Position numbers and translations under genes: made by a program
In this document: in pieces, positions 35,548 through 44,391 of the stretch
How the letters are laid out: each line of letters starts with the position of its first letter
Position numbering within the stretch: the first letter of the stretch is position 1
The notes under the pieces: generated by a model
Database searches by the model: none
What the model saw: the letters and a program-made list of their open reading frames with translations, nothing else
Told to the model about the DNA's origin: nothing
Assembly (NCBI GenBank): GCA_945862145.1
Contig: CAMAXE010000001.1
Span: 124,001-188,000, forward strand
DNA length: 64,000 nucleotides
Reading direction: 5' to 3'
Source: Klebsiella pneumoniae
GTDB taxonomy: Bacteria > Pseudomonadota > Gammaproteobacteria > Pseudomonadales > UBA5518

Positions 35548-36476
35548 TGGCTACCCTGGTAATCGCCGAACACAACAACACCGAGTTGAAACCCGCCACC
35601 CTGAACGCGGTCACCGCCGCGCTGCAGATCGGCGGCGAGCTGCATATTCTGGTCGCCGGTGGCGCATGCGCCGCAGTGGCCGAAGCCGCAGCGCGCATTC
35701 CCGGTGTGAGCAAGGTGCTGGTTGCAGACAATGCTGCATACGCCGCGCAACTCGCCGAGAACATGTCCGCGCTGATCGTGGCGGTGGCCTCCGGCTACGG
35801 TGTCGTGATCGCAGCGGCCACCCCCAACGCCAAGAACGTGATGCCCCGCGTCGCCGCACTCCTTGATGTCGCCCAGATATCCGAGATCACCGCGGTCCTC
35901 GGCCCCGACACCTTCGAACGTCCGATCTACGCGGGCAACGTCATCGCCACCGTGCAGGCCCTGGATGCGTGCAAGGTGATCACCGTGCGGGCGACCGGCT
36001 TTGATGCGGCTCCCGCGGAAGGTGGCTCTGCGGCCATCGAGGCGATCAGCGCCGCTCATGATTGCGGCATCTCGCGCTTTATCGACGAGCGGGTCGCCAA
36101 GTCCGATCGTCCGGAACTCACCGCCGCGAGAGTGGTGGTGTCTGGCGGCCGTGGCATGCAAAACGGGGATAATTTCAAGCTGTTGGAAGTGGTGGCCGAC
36201 AAACTGAACGCTGCCGTGGGTGCCTCGCGCGCGGCGGTCGACGCCGGCTTCGTGCCCAACGACTATCAGGTCGGTCAGACCGGCAAGATCGTAGCGCCGG
36301 ATCTGTACATCGCGGTGGGAATCTCGGGTGCCATCCAGCACCTCGCTGGCATGAAGGACTCCAAGGTGATCGTCGCGATCAACAAGGATCCCGATGCGCC
36401 CATCTTCCAGGTGGCCGATTACGGGCTGGTGGCTGATCTGTTCGCTGCGGTGCCGGAACTGAGCGCTACGCTCTGA
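35547..36476 (+). CDS. etfA: Electron-transfer flavoprotein subunit alpha
   Basis: 309-residue ETF large subunit. The C-terminal FAD domain shows VVSGGRGMQ (about 193-201), [20 protein letters not shown] (about 242-261) and [16 protein letters not shown]. It forms a heterodimer with EtfB and feeds ETF-QO encoded just upstream on the other strand. Confidence 0.96.
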   Translation: MATLVIAEHNNTELKPATLNAVTAALQIGGELHILVAGGACAAVAEAAARIPGVSKVLVADNAAYAAQLAENMSALIVAVASGYGVVIAAATPNAKNVMPRVAALLDVAQISEITAVLGPDTFERPIYAGNVIATVQALDACKVITVRATGFDAAPAEGGSAAIEAISAAHDCGISRFIDERVAKSDRPELTAARVVVSGGRGMQNGDNFKLLEVVADKLNAAVGASRAAVDAGFVPNDYQVGQTGKIVAPDLYIAVGISGAIQHLAGMKDSKVIVAINKDPDAPIFQVADYGLVADLFAAVPELSATL

Positions 36477-36503
36477 TCCACAGCGCTCGCCGCGCTCTGG
36501 CAA

Positions 36504-36539
36504 AGGGCGCGCTTCCTGCGGGGAGCGCGCCCTCTTTTT
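36504..36539 (+). terminator. Strong intrinsic terminator after etfA
   Basis: AGGGCGCGCTTCC/GGGAGCGCGCCCT stem with a TGCG loop, followed by CTTTTTC. It ends the etfBA transcript. On the other strand it is followed by TTTGCC and could also help stop the convergent nspC operon. Confidence 0.88.
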
Positions 36540-36564
36540 CGTTCAGGAGAGTCGTTCAGGAGAG
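36540..36564. repeat. 12-bp tandem duplication at the nspC 3' end
   Basis: CGTTCAGGAGAG occurs twice, separated by one T. The right copy contains the nspC stop (TCA at 36556-36558 on the plus strand) and its last two codons; the left copy repeats this just outside the gene. It is a recent-looking slippage duplication without effect on the protein. Confidence 0.75.
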
Positions 36565-37746
36565 GCGGTCGCGGAAGTCGCTGTAGCCGAATCTGCGCAC
36601 CACACGCAAATCCTGCGTGTCGGAATTCCAGATGGCGATAGACGGCAGGTTTATGCCATTGAAGGTGGTGGTCTTCACCATCGTGTAATAGGCCATATCC
36701 TCGAAGACCAGTCGCGAGCCGAGCCGCAGCGGTTCGGCAAAGCTGTAATCCCCGATCACGTCGCCTGCGAGGCAGGTCTGGCCGCCCAAACGATAGAGGT
36801 GTGGCTTATCACCCGCCTCGCCTGCGCCGGTGATCACCGGGCGATAGGGCATCTCGATCACATCGGGCATATGGCAGGTAGCGGAGGTGTCCAGGATAGC
36901 CTGCTCGATACCGTTGTGCGTGATGTCCAGCACCTCGCAGACCATTACGCCCGTGTGATAGGCAATCGCCTCGCCCGGCTCCAGATATACCTGTACCCCC
37001 CACCGTGACTGGAAATCCCGGAGCAGCGCGATAAGCGCATCGACCTGATAGCCGGGACGCGTGATGTGGTGGCCACCGCCGAAGTTGATCCACTTCATTC
37101 GTGGAATCAGGTCGGCGAAACGCTCCTCGAACGCCCGCACCGTACGCTCGAGAGGCGGGAAGTCCTGCTCGCAAAGCGTGTGAAAGTGAAGCCCGGTTAC
37201 ATGCTGGAGCGCTTCCTCTCGCAGTTCTCCGCGAACCACGCCGAGGCGCGAACACGGCGCGCAGGGATCGTAAAGGGGCACCGTGCCCTCGGAGTGCTCG
37301 GGATTCAGCCGAAGCCCTATCGCAAGCCCTGGACGCTCACGCCGGGCTTGCGCGATAAGCGGCTCGAAGCGTTCGAGCTGGCCACAGGAGTTGAATACCA
37401 CATGGTCCGAGACGCCGAGGATCCGGGTGAGGTCGGACGCAGTGAAAGCTGCCGAGAAGGTGTGCACCTCACCGCTGAATTCCTTGCGCCCGAGCAGTGC
37501 CTCGTGCAGGCCGCTCGCGCAGGTCCCCGCAAGGTAACGCGACACCAGTGGTGCCAGGCTGAACATCGAGAAGGCCTTGAGCGCGAGCAGGATTTTTGCG
37601 CCGCTTTCCTGCTGCACGCGAGCCAGCAGCCGCAGGTTGCACTCGAGTGCTGCCTCGTCGACCACGAAGCACGGCGAGGGAACGCGCGCCAAGTCCAGTC
37701 TCGCGAAGCGCTCCAGCAGGCCGTTGTTCACGCCATGCATGCCCAT
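36556..37746 (-). CDS. nspC: Carboxynorspermidine/carboxyspermidine decarboxylase NspC
   Basis: PLP enzyme of the alternative polyamine route; decarboxylates carboxyspermidine to spermidine (or the nor-forms). 396 residues of the alanine-racemase-fold class. The PLP Lys is in LLALKAFSMF (about 52), HFHTLCEQ (about 195) holds the conserved His/Cys region, and the substrate Cys/Asp is in ATCHMPDVIEMPYRP. It lies 10 nt after the dehydrogenase gene in the operon speA-CASDH-nspC. Confidence 0.93.
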   Translation of the reverse strand: MGMHGVNNGLLERFARLDLARVPSPCFVVDEAALECNLRLLARVQQESGAKILLALKAFSMFSLAPLVSRYLAGTCASGLHEALLGRKEFSGEVHTFSAAFTASDLTRILGVSDHVVFNSCGQLERFEPLIAQARRERPGLAIGLRLNPEHSEGTVPLYDPCAPCSRLGVVRGELREEALQHVTGLHFHTLCEQDFPPLERTVRAFEERFADLIPRMKWINFGGGHHITRPGYQVDALIALLRDFQSRWGVQVYLEPGEAIAYHTGVMVCEVLDITHNGIEQAILDTSATCHMPDVIEMPYRPVITGAGEAGDKPHLYRLGGQTCLAGDVIGDYSFAEPLRLGSRLVFEDMAYYTMVKTTTFNGINLPSIAIWNSDTQDLRVVRRFGYSDFRDRLS

Positions 37747-37756
37747 CGCGCGCCCG

Positions 37757-38950
37757 TTACTCCATGCCCTGCTCGGGCGTCACCAGATGCCACGGCAAGC
37801 CGTGCTCGTTCAGTGCCGCCATGAAGGGATCCGGGTCCAGCTGTTCCATGTTGAACACGCCTTCGCCTGTCCACTTGCCGGTCAGCATCATCTTCGCGCC
37901 GATCATGGCGGGAACGCCGGTGGTGTAGGAGATAGCCTGCGACTGTACCTCGCGGAAGCAGGCCTCGTGGTCGCAGATGTTGTAGACATAGGCGACTTTC
38001 GGCTTGCCGTCTTTGGTGCCGCGCGCGAGGCAGCCGATACAGGTGCGGCCCTTGGTGAGTGGCCCGAGGCTGGACGGATCCGGCAGGAGCGCCTTCAGGA
38101 ACTGCAGCGGGATCACTTCCTGGCCGTTGTACATGACCGGGTCGATGCGGGTCATGCCAACGTTTTGCAGGACCGTCAGGTGGTTGAGATAGTTCTCGGA
38201 GAAGGTCATCCAGAAGCGCGCACGCCTGATGCCGGGGAAGTGCTTCACGATGGACTCGAGTTCCTCGTGATACATGAGATAAATGTTCATCGGGCCGATG
38301 CCTTCGGGGAAGTCGAAGGACTGTTTCACGGTGAGCGGATCGGTTTCGCGCCAGTCGCCGTTTTCCCAGTAGCGGCCGCGGGCTGTCACCTCGCGGATGT
38401 TGATCTCGGGGTTGAAGTTGGTGGCGAAGGGCTGCCCGTGGTTGCCGGCGTTGGCGTCGATGATGTCGAGCTCTTCAATGGTGTCGAACTCGTGCTTGTG
38501 AAGCCAGGCGGTGAACACGTTGGTGACGCCGGGATCGAAGCCGCTCCCGAGCAGTGCCATCAGGCCCTTCTCGCGGAAGCGCTCTTGATAGGCCCACTGC
38601 CAGCTGTACTGGAACTTGGCCTCGTCCGGCGGCTCGTAGTTTGCGGTGTCGAGGTAGTGCACACCCGTCTCCAGGCAAGCGTCCATGATCGCAAGGTCCT
38701 GGTAGGGCAGGGCGACATTGATCACCAGCTGGGGCTGCACGCGGCGGATCAGCGCAACCGTCTGCGATACGTCGTCGGCATCCACCTGCGCGGTGTGTAT
38801 CGGGCGGTTGATCTGCGCGGCAATGCGGCGGCATTTTTCTTCGGTGCGGCTGGCTAGCCAGATCTCCGAGAACACCTCCGGCACCTGCGCACACTTGTGC
38901 ACCACTACCTGCCCCACGCCCCCCGCGCCGATGATCAGTACCCGTGCCAT
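37757..38950 (-). CDS. Carboxyspermidine/carboxynorspermidine dehydrogenase (saccharopine dehydrogenase family)
   Basis: Condenses putrescine (or diaminopropane) with L-aspartate semialdehyde using NADPH. 397 residues. Rossmann motif LIIGAGGVGQVVVHKC (about 5-20), ASRTEEKC, and the family patterns ALLGSGFDPGVTNVF and CDHEACFREVQSQAISYTTG (about 310-340). GGGGAG lies 9 nt before ATG 38950. It is followed by nspC and preceded by speA, which fixes its role in polyamine synthesis and not in lysine metabolism. The semialdehyde is supplied by asd, also in this window at 61.2 kb. Confidence 0.92.
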   Translation of the reverse strand: MARVLIIGAGGVGQVVVHKCAQVPEVFSEIWLASRTEEKCRRIAAQINRPIHTAQVDADDVSQTVALIRRVQPQLVINVALPYQDLAIMDACLETGVHYLDTANYEPPDEAKFQYSWQWAYQERFREKGLMALLGSGFDPGVTNVFTAWLHKHEFDTIEELDIIDANAGNHGQPFATNFNPEINIREVTARGRYWENGDWRETDPLTVKQSFDFPEGIGPMNIYLMYHEELESIVKHFPGIRRARFWMTFSENYLNHLTVLQNVGMTRIDPVMYNGQEVIPLQFLKALLPDPSSLGPLTKGRTCIGCLARGTKDGKPKVAYVYNICDHEACFREVQSQAISYTTGVPAMIGAKMMLTGKWTGEGVFNMEQLDPDPFMAALNEHGLPWHLVTPEQGME

Positions 38951-38964
38951 GTCTGCTGTCTCCC

Positions 38965-40878
38965 CTATTCCTCGAAGTAGGTATATCCGCGCAGGCTCGC
39001 ATCGAAGGAGGCGAGCATCGCCTGGCGCTCCTGCGGCGATATCCGCCCCGCACGTACCGCGCCCTCGGCGGTGCGGCGGAACTGTTCCAGCAACTGCTGC
39101 GGCTGGTACTCCACATAGCTCAGCACGTCGGCGATGCTGTCGCCGTCCATCTCGCGGATGAAGTCGAAGCTACCGTCGGCATTGATCCGGATGCTGACGA
39201 CGTTGGTGTCGCCCATCAGATTGTGCAGGTCGCCGAGTGTCTCCTGGTAGGCCCCAACCAGGAAAACCCCGAGGTAGTAGGGCTCGTTCTCGCGTAGCGC
39301 GTGCACCGGCAGAGTTTTGCGCAGCCCGCGCGGGTCGATGAAGCGGTCTATCTTGCCGTCGGAGTCGCAGGTGATGTCCGCAATGATCGCCTGTCGCAGG
39401 GGCTTCTCGTTGTGGCGGTGCACGGGCATCACCGGGAACACCTGCTCGATCGCCCAGACATCGGGGAGCGACTGGAACACCGAGAAGTTGCCGTAATAAA
39501 TGTCGGCAAGCGAGTCCTCGAGCCCGTCCAGGCCGGGCGGAGCGCGGCGCGAGCTAGACGTTTCGCGGGTGATCACACGCACTATCTCGATGAACAGACG
39601 CTCGGACAGCGAGAGCGAACGCAAGCGGATCTGGCCGCGCTTGAAGAGATCGCGGATCTCGTCGCGGTAGAACACCGCGTCGTTGAAACATTCCTGCAGG
39701 TTCTTGCTGCCGATACCGCTGAGTACATCGGCCAGATTCCGCAGCAGTTCGTGCTCGGCACTGTCGACGATAGGCGGATCGCCGACCTCGAAGCTGGTGA
39801 CGTCCAGGATGTTGAAGAGCAGCACCGAGGAGTAGGCCACGGTGGCCCGGCCGGATTCGGTGACGATCACCGGGTGCTCAATGCCCTCGGGATCCAGCGT
39901 CGTCATGATCGTCTCAACGATATCCGTGCAGTACTCGTCGAGGCTGTAGTTCTTGCTGTACTCGTAGTTCGTCTGGGAGCCGTCATAGTCGACGGCCAGA
40001 CCGCCGCCGAGGTCGAGGTAACCAAGCGCTGCACCCTCTCGCACCAGATCGACGTAGTAACGGCAGGCCTCCAAAACGCCGCTACGGATGTCGCGGATGT
40101 TGGGGATCTGCGAACCCAGGTGGTAGTGCAGCAACTGCAGGCAGTCGAGCATGTCGTGGCTGCGCAGCAGATCGAGCGTTTGGACGATCTGCGAGGTGGT
40201 GAGCCCGAAGATGCTGCGATCGCCGCTGCTCTCGCTCCAGGCACCGCTCACCTTGGAGGCAAGCTTCACCCGCAGGCCGAGGATAGGCGCGATGCCGAGG
40301 CGCTTGCTCGCCTCGAGGATGATCGGGAGTTCGGTTGGCGTCTCGATCACGAAGGTGACCCGGTAGCCCAGTCGCAGAGCCTGCAGGCCCAGCGAGACGA
40401 ACTCTTCGTCCTTGTAGCCGTTGCAGACGATGTGACCGCTGCCCGGCTGAAGTGTTGCCAGAGCGATCAGCAGTTCGGCCTTGCTGCCGGCCTCCAGGCC
40501 GTGGCCGTAGCTCGAGCCGAAGCGGGCGATCTCCTCGATCACCTGGCACTGCTGGTTCACCTTGATGGGGAATACGCCACGGAAGCTGCCGCGGTAGCCC
40601 AGCGTGCTGATGGCGCGCGTGAAGCTCTCGTTCAGTACGGTTATCTGGGCGTCGAGGATGTTCTCGATGCGCAGCAGCACGGGCATCTGCATGCCGCGAC
40701 TGCGCATTCCCTCGATAATCTGCGGGATGCTGACGCCGACGCGTCCTTCCGGGAACTGGACGTTGACGGTGACTGCACCGTCCTCGGCGAGGTCGAAATA
40801 ACCCGCCCCCCAATTCCTGATGCCGTATAACTCGGCGGAGTCCGCCGGGGTCCAGTGGGGTGCGCCGTTGGTCTTCAA
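38965..40878 (-). CDS. speA: Biosynthetic arginine decarboxylase SpeA
   Basis: PLP enzyme making agmatine from arginine, the entry to putrescine. About 637 residues. The PLP Lys is in FPIKVNQQCQVIEE (about 105), with the EAGSKAEL, VCNGYKD and HYHLGSQIPNIRD motifs. The start is placed at TTG 40878 because GGAGG (40891-40895) lies upstream; a TTG seven codons earlier overlaps that site. First gene of the spermidine operon. Agmatine-to-putrescine enzymes are not in the window. Confidence 0.94.
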   Translation of the reverse strand: MKTNGAPHWTPADSAELYGIRNWGAGYFDLAEDGAVTVNVQFPEGRVGVSIPQIIEGMRSRGMQMPVLLRIENILDAQITVLNESFTRAISTLGYRGSFRGVFPIKVNQQCQVIEEIARFGSSYGHGLEAGSKAELLIALATLQPGSGHIVCNGYKDEEFVSLGLQALRLGYRVTFVIETPTELPIILEASKRLGIAPILGLRVKLASKVSGAWSESSGDRSIFGLTTSQIVQTLDLLRSHDMLDCLQLLHYHLGSQIPNIRDIRSGVLEACRYYVDLVREGAALGYLDLGGGLAVDYDGSQTNYEYSKNYSLDEYCTDIVETIMTTLDPEGIEHPVIVTESGRATVAYSSVLLFNILDVTSFEVGDPPIVDSAEHELLRNLADVLSGIGSKNLQECFNDAVFYRDEIRDLFKRGQIRLRSLSLSERLFIEIVRVITRETSSSRRAPPGLDGLEDSLADIYYGNFSVFQSLPDVWAIEQVFPVMPVHRHNEKPLRQAIIADITCDSDGKIDRFIDPRGLRKTLPVHALRENEPYYLGVFLVGAYQETLGDLHNLMGDTNVVSIRINADGSFDFIREMDGDSIADVLSYVEYQPQQLLEQFRRTAEGAVRAGRISPQERQAMLASFDASLRGYTYFEE

Positions 40879-40918
40879 TTCTTGCCTTTTCCTCCGCAAT
40901 GGAACCGGATCATCGAGT

Positions 40919-40944
40919 GGGCGCGCATGGTGCGATCCGCGCCC
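40919..40944 (-). promoter_or_regulatory. Hairpin and -10-like element upstream of speA
   Basis: GGGCGCG/CGCGCCC stem with a 12-nt loop, 40 nt before speA. A minus-strand TATAGG (40946-40951) next to it is a weak -10 candidate without a clear -35. The remaining part of this 124-nt gap shows nothing else. Confidence 0.3.
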
Positions 40945-41002
40945 CCCTATAGCAAGCCTTCGCGGGATGAATATTTCGTGAATTTCCGGCGCTCGCGGCG
41001 GC

Positions 41003-42184
41003 TCAGTTTTCGAAGCGCTGCAGGATCCCGGTTCGGCGGTCGAGGAGTTGCGCGGACCGCGCCTCGCGGCTGATCCGCTTGACCGCGGGCGGCAGCGCGG
41101 CGGGGAGTTCGGATGCCGCTATCAGATGGCAGTCCGGCCGGGGATAGTGGTCGGTGCCGATCCAGCGAAAGGTGATGTAACCCTCCTCGTAGCCCGAGGG
41201 ATCGAGCCAATTGGGTAAGCCGGGGTCCTCGTGACTCACGACCACGATGAGTTCGCCGTCATCCTCGATCACCGCGTGGTCGCAGTTGGTGCTGCAGAGG
41301 CGGTAGCGGTAGTCCATCGTCTCCCAGTAGTAGTTGCCGAACTCCACGCCCCACCAGTAGCCCGCTGGCGGCCGCACGCGCACGAGCAGCACCTCGCCAC
41401 GCTTTACTTTCCAGTAACAGATCAGCGGCTCCCCGCCCGGAGTGGCGTCGATGGCGTTGCTGTCGAGTTCCCGATACGACAAGAACACGTGTGGCTGCAG
41501 TTGCCAGCGGTCGAGCATGTCGGCCCAGTAATTGAGGGACACATCCACCCAGCGTGCGGCGGCAGCAAGTCCGCGGGACAAGTGCTGCGCATCGGGTACG
41601 GGCGGTGGCTGTAGGGGATCAGCACCGAGGCGGTCGATGCGCGCATGCATCGGTCGCTCGACCGACCAGTTGCCGAAAAACTGCCGGATCGTGACTCGGT
41701 AGGTGCCGGGTGATGTCCTGATCCAGTTGCCGGGCTGAGGTTCGGGGGACAGCGTCACGCGGAAGCTGCCATCGTCCTCCACCCTGAGATCCTTCCCGAG
41801 GAGCGAGCCAACTACCTTGCCGCCCCAGGGCGTCGCCCCGTCCTCCAGCACGGTGATTGCGAAGTAGCGTGCCGTGCCGCGGTCGCCGTGGATCACGTAG
41901 GTGTCGTGCCCGTTGACCGGCGCGCCCACATAGATCGCATCGGTATTGTCGCCGCCCTGTTTGCGGATCGGATCGAAGTAGTGGAGCAGCTCTGGGTAGA
42001 GCGGGTCGTTGTTCTCCAGTTCGAACTGCAGTGCTAGCGCAATGTTGCGCGACAGCGCACGTGCGCCAGTCACCTGGTCGATCTCCCCCTGCGGTGTGGT
42101 CGGTCGCAGCAACAGGCGGCCGGCGCTCTTCAGGTCATCACAGAAAGATTCCCAGGCGCTGAGCGCCTCGTGTTTCCCGGTCAT
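41003..42184 (-). CDS. DUF1214 protein of unknown function
   Basis: 393-residue protein without signal peptide. It shows DUF1214-type patterns: GNWIRTSPGTYRVTIRQFFG (about 152-171) and, near the C-terminus, WWGVEFGNYYWETMDYR, VVVSHEDPGLPNWLDPSGY and ITFRWIG. The protein is rich in Trp and Tyr in these strands, suggesting a beta-sandwich. Its substrate or role is unknown. It lies between motB and speA on the same strand with gaps of 142 and 124 nt, so it is probably its own unit. Confidence 0.75.
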   Translation of the reverse strand: MTGKHEALSAWESFCDDLKSAGRLLLRPTTPQGEIDQVTGARALSRNIALALQFELENNDPLYPELLHYFDPIRKQGGDNTDAIYVGAPVNGHDTYVIHGDRGTARYFAITVLEDGATPWGGKVVGSLLGKDLRVEDDGSFRVTLSPEPQPGNWIRTSPGTYRVTIRQFFGNWSVERPMHARIDRLGADPLQPPPVPDAQHLSRGLAAAARWVDVSLNYWADMLDRWQLQPHVFLSYRELDSNAIDATPGGEPLICYWKVKRGEVLLVRVRPPAGYWWGVEFGNYYWETMDYRYRLCSTNCDHAVIEDDGELIVVVSHEDPGLPNWLDPSGYEEGYITFRWIGTDHYPRPDCHLIAASELPAALPPAVKRISREARSAQLLDRRTGILQRFEN

Positions 42185-42326
42185 TGGCTCTCTCCGCGCG
42201 CAAATAGATAGGTGGGAGCGCGGAGTGTAGTGGGCGCCAAGCCGGGCGGCGATACTCTCCGGCGGCAGGCGGATGAGCGCTTTACCTTGCCTGTCTGCAG
42301 GTCGGGCGCTCCGACATCGGGTTGAC

Positions 42327-43364
42327 TCACGGTTTGGGTGGAACTGCCTCGGCGGGTTCCGGATTTGCCAACTCGGCGTCGCGCATGATTTCCTCCTGGC
42401 TCCGCGTCACCAGCGTGTTGCCCTTAAGGGCATCCTCGATTTCCTTCTTCAAGACAAGGATCACGATCCGGCGGTTCGACGGGTCCTGCGGGTTCTCCGG
42501 CAGCCGCGGGACTGACGGGCCCATGCCCTGCACGGTGAGGACCTTTGTTTCCGGGTATTCGCCCTCGAGCAACGCGCGTCGGGCACTGTTGGCGCGATCT
42601 GCCGAGAGTTCCCAGTTCGTGTAGTCAGAGCCCGGCCCGTAGGGAATGGCGTCCGTGTGGCCGTTGACGCTCAGTTTGTTCACAACCTTGTTCAGGATGG
42701 TGGCGAGGCGGTAGAGCACTTCTTCGGCGTAGATCTCCAGTTCCTTGGAGCCGCTCTGGAACATCGGGCGATTTGCCTTGTCGACGATCTGGATCCTGAG
42801 GCCCAGCGCAGTCTGGTCGATCAGGATCTGGTCGCGCAGCTTCACGAAGGCCGAGTCATCGCGGGCGAGTTCTTTCTCGAGATCCTTTTTCAGTGCGTCG
42901 AGGGTCTTCTGCTCGCGCACGGCCTGCTCTCGGGCAACTTCGGCGTCCGTGGCCTTCTGGAGATCAGGTTTTTCCGCCGAGGCGGGCGTGGGACTGGGCT
43001 CAGGGTTAGCCGCCTCCCTGCCGCTCTCTGCCGGGGGTTCGACTGTAGGCTCGGGCTGAGTAAGCGGGTTGTTCCAGTTGATCATTCCCTGGTTGGCGCC
43101 TCCCGGGCCGGTCTGCCCGACCCCAGGGGCGTCCAGTCCACCACCGGCTCCCGCGATGGAGCCTGTCGGGTCCTGGAAGTAGGCCTGGATCTCCTGGCGG
43201 TCTTCCTTGGTGGTGCTACCGAGCAGCCACAACAACAAAAAGAACGCCATCATGGCCGTTACGAAATCGGCGTAGGCTACCTTCCAGGCCCCACCATGGT
43301 GTCCGTGCCCGGATACCTTTTTCTTCTTGATGATGATCGGCTGTTCGCCGCCGGCCTTGGCCAT
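42327..43364 (-). CDS. motB: Flagellar motor stator protein MotB
   Basis: 345-residue stator subunit. Cytoplasmic Lys/His-rich start (IIIKKKKVSGHGHHGG), one membrane helix with the proton-binding Asp in YADFVTAMMAFFLLLWLL (about 33), a Pro-rich linker and a C-terminal OmpA-like peptidoglycan domain with NGHTDAIPYG (about 235) and RRIVILVL. The Asp and general pattern suit a proton-driven motor. It lies 3 nt after motA. No other flagellar gene is in the window. Confidence 0.95.
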   Translation of the reverse strand: MAKAGGEQPIIIKKKKVSGHGHHGGAWKVAYADFVTAMMAFFLLLWLLGSTTKEDRQEIQAYFQDPTGSIAGAGGGLDAPGVGQTGPGGANQGMINWNNPLTQPEPTVEPPAESGREAANPEPSPTPASAEKPDLQKATDAEVAREQAVREQKTLDALKKDLEKELARDDSAFVKLRDQILIDQTALGLRIQIVDKANRPMFQSGSKELEIYAEEVLYRLATILNKVVNKLSVNGHTDAIPYGPGSDYTNWELSADRANSARRALLEGEYPETKVLTVQGMGPSVPRLPENPQDPSNRRIVILVLKKEIEDALKGNTLVTRSQEEIMRDAELANPEPAEAVPPKP

Positions 43365-43367
43365 GGA

Positions 43368-44225
43368 TCAGGCCGGCTTCTGCTTGACGCGTTCCTCGAC
43401 CTCGGTCCACGTCGGGCGGACGGAGTGATACAGCACCTTGCGGCCGAATTCCGTGGCCAGTTGCGGCGGTGCGCCGTTGAAGCTGGCCATCATCGAGATC
43501 TTGATGCATTCGTAGAACTTCCCTTCCTCGCGTGCCTTGTGCTCGAGGAACTTGCTCATCGGGCCAAAGATCCCGTAAGACATGAGGATGCCGAGGAAGG
43601 TACCCACCAGCGCTGCGCCCACGTGGTGGCCAAGCTCCGCGGGCGGGCCACCGATGTGGCTCATCGTGATCACCACGCCCATGACCGCCGCCACGATACC
43701 GAAACCGGGCAGCCCATCGGACAGATTGCCGAGGGAGGCGGGCACCAGGTGTGATTCGACGTGATGGGTCTCGAGTTCCGCATCGAAGAGGGCGTCGAGG
43801 TCGTGGCTTGCCACGCCGCCGAGGGTCATTACGCGAAGATAATCGATGATGAAATCCATGGAGCCATGGATTTTGTCGATGGTCGGGTACTTGCTGAATA
43901 TCGGGCTCTCGGCCGGGGCATCGATGTCTTTTTCGATGCCGAGGAGGCCTTCGCGGCGGATCTTGTTGAAGATCTCGTACATCAGGGCGAGCAGATCGAG
44001 ATAGAGCGCTTTCTTGAACGGGGAGGCCACAAACAGCTGCCCGAAACCCTTCAGGACGCCGATGCTGATCGGGATGGGATTGGACATGATCAGCGCACCG
44101 AATGCCGCGCCGCCGATGATGATGAGCTCGTTGGGTTGCCAGAGCGCCATCAGCTCTCCGCCGGCCATGGTGAAGCCAAGCGCGCAGGCACCGAGGACCA
44201 TCACCAGTCCAATGATGGTATTCAT
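43368..44225 (-). CDS. motA: Flagellar motor stator protein MotA
   Basis: 285-residue four-helix stator subunit. Membrane segments near residues 5-22, 30-50, 165-190 and 200-222, with a large cytoplasmic loop between the second and third carrying Arg/Glu residues that meet FliG. LPGFGIVAAVMGVVITM and GHHVGAALVGTFLGI are characteristic. ATG 44225 is chosen; the open frame above it is non-coding. It is divergent from the glucan synthase gene across 166 nt. Confidence 0.95.
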   Translation of the reverse strand: MNTIIGLVMVLGACALGFTMAGGELMALWQPNELIIIGGAAFGALIMSNPIPISIGVLKGFGQLFVASPFKKALYLDLLALMYEIFNKIRREGLLGIEKDIDAPAESPIFSKYPTIDKIHGSMDFIIDYLRVMTLGGVASHDLDALFDAELETHHVESHLVPASLGNLSDGLPGFGIVAAVMGVVITMSHIGGPPAELGHHVGAALVGTFLGILMSYGIFGPMSKFLEHKAREEGKFYECIKISMMASFNGAPPQLATEFGRKVLYHSVRPTWTEVEERVKQKPA

Positions 44226-44391
44226 GCGCTCCTTGCCCCCCCGCTTACACCCACTCCGGCGGCATCCTAGCGTGGCGGCCAATGCTCCACAACTCTCGTG
44301 ATCGCGGTGGCTGCCCGGGAACAAGCTGGCTAGAATCGCAGCGTGGACTCTCCGGCAGCCCGGCGGCCGTTGCAGTTCCGGGATCTCTTGC

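Noticed and set aside
39301-40830. 509-codon plus-strand frame opposite speA
   Set aside because: Antisense shadow of arginine decarboxylase, whose minus-strand product is unmistakable.
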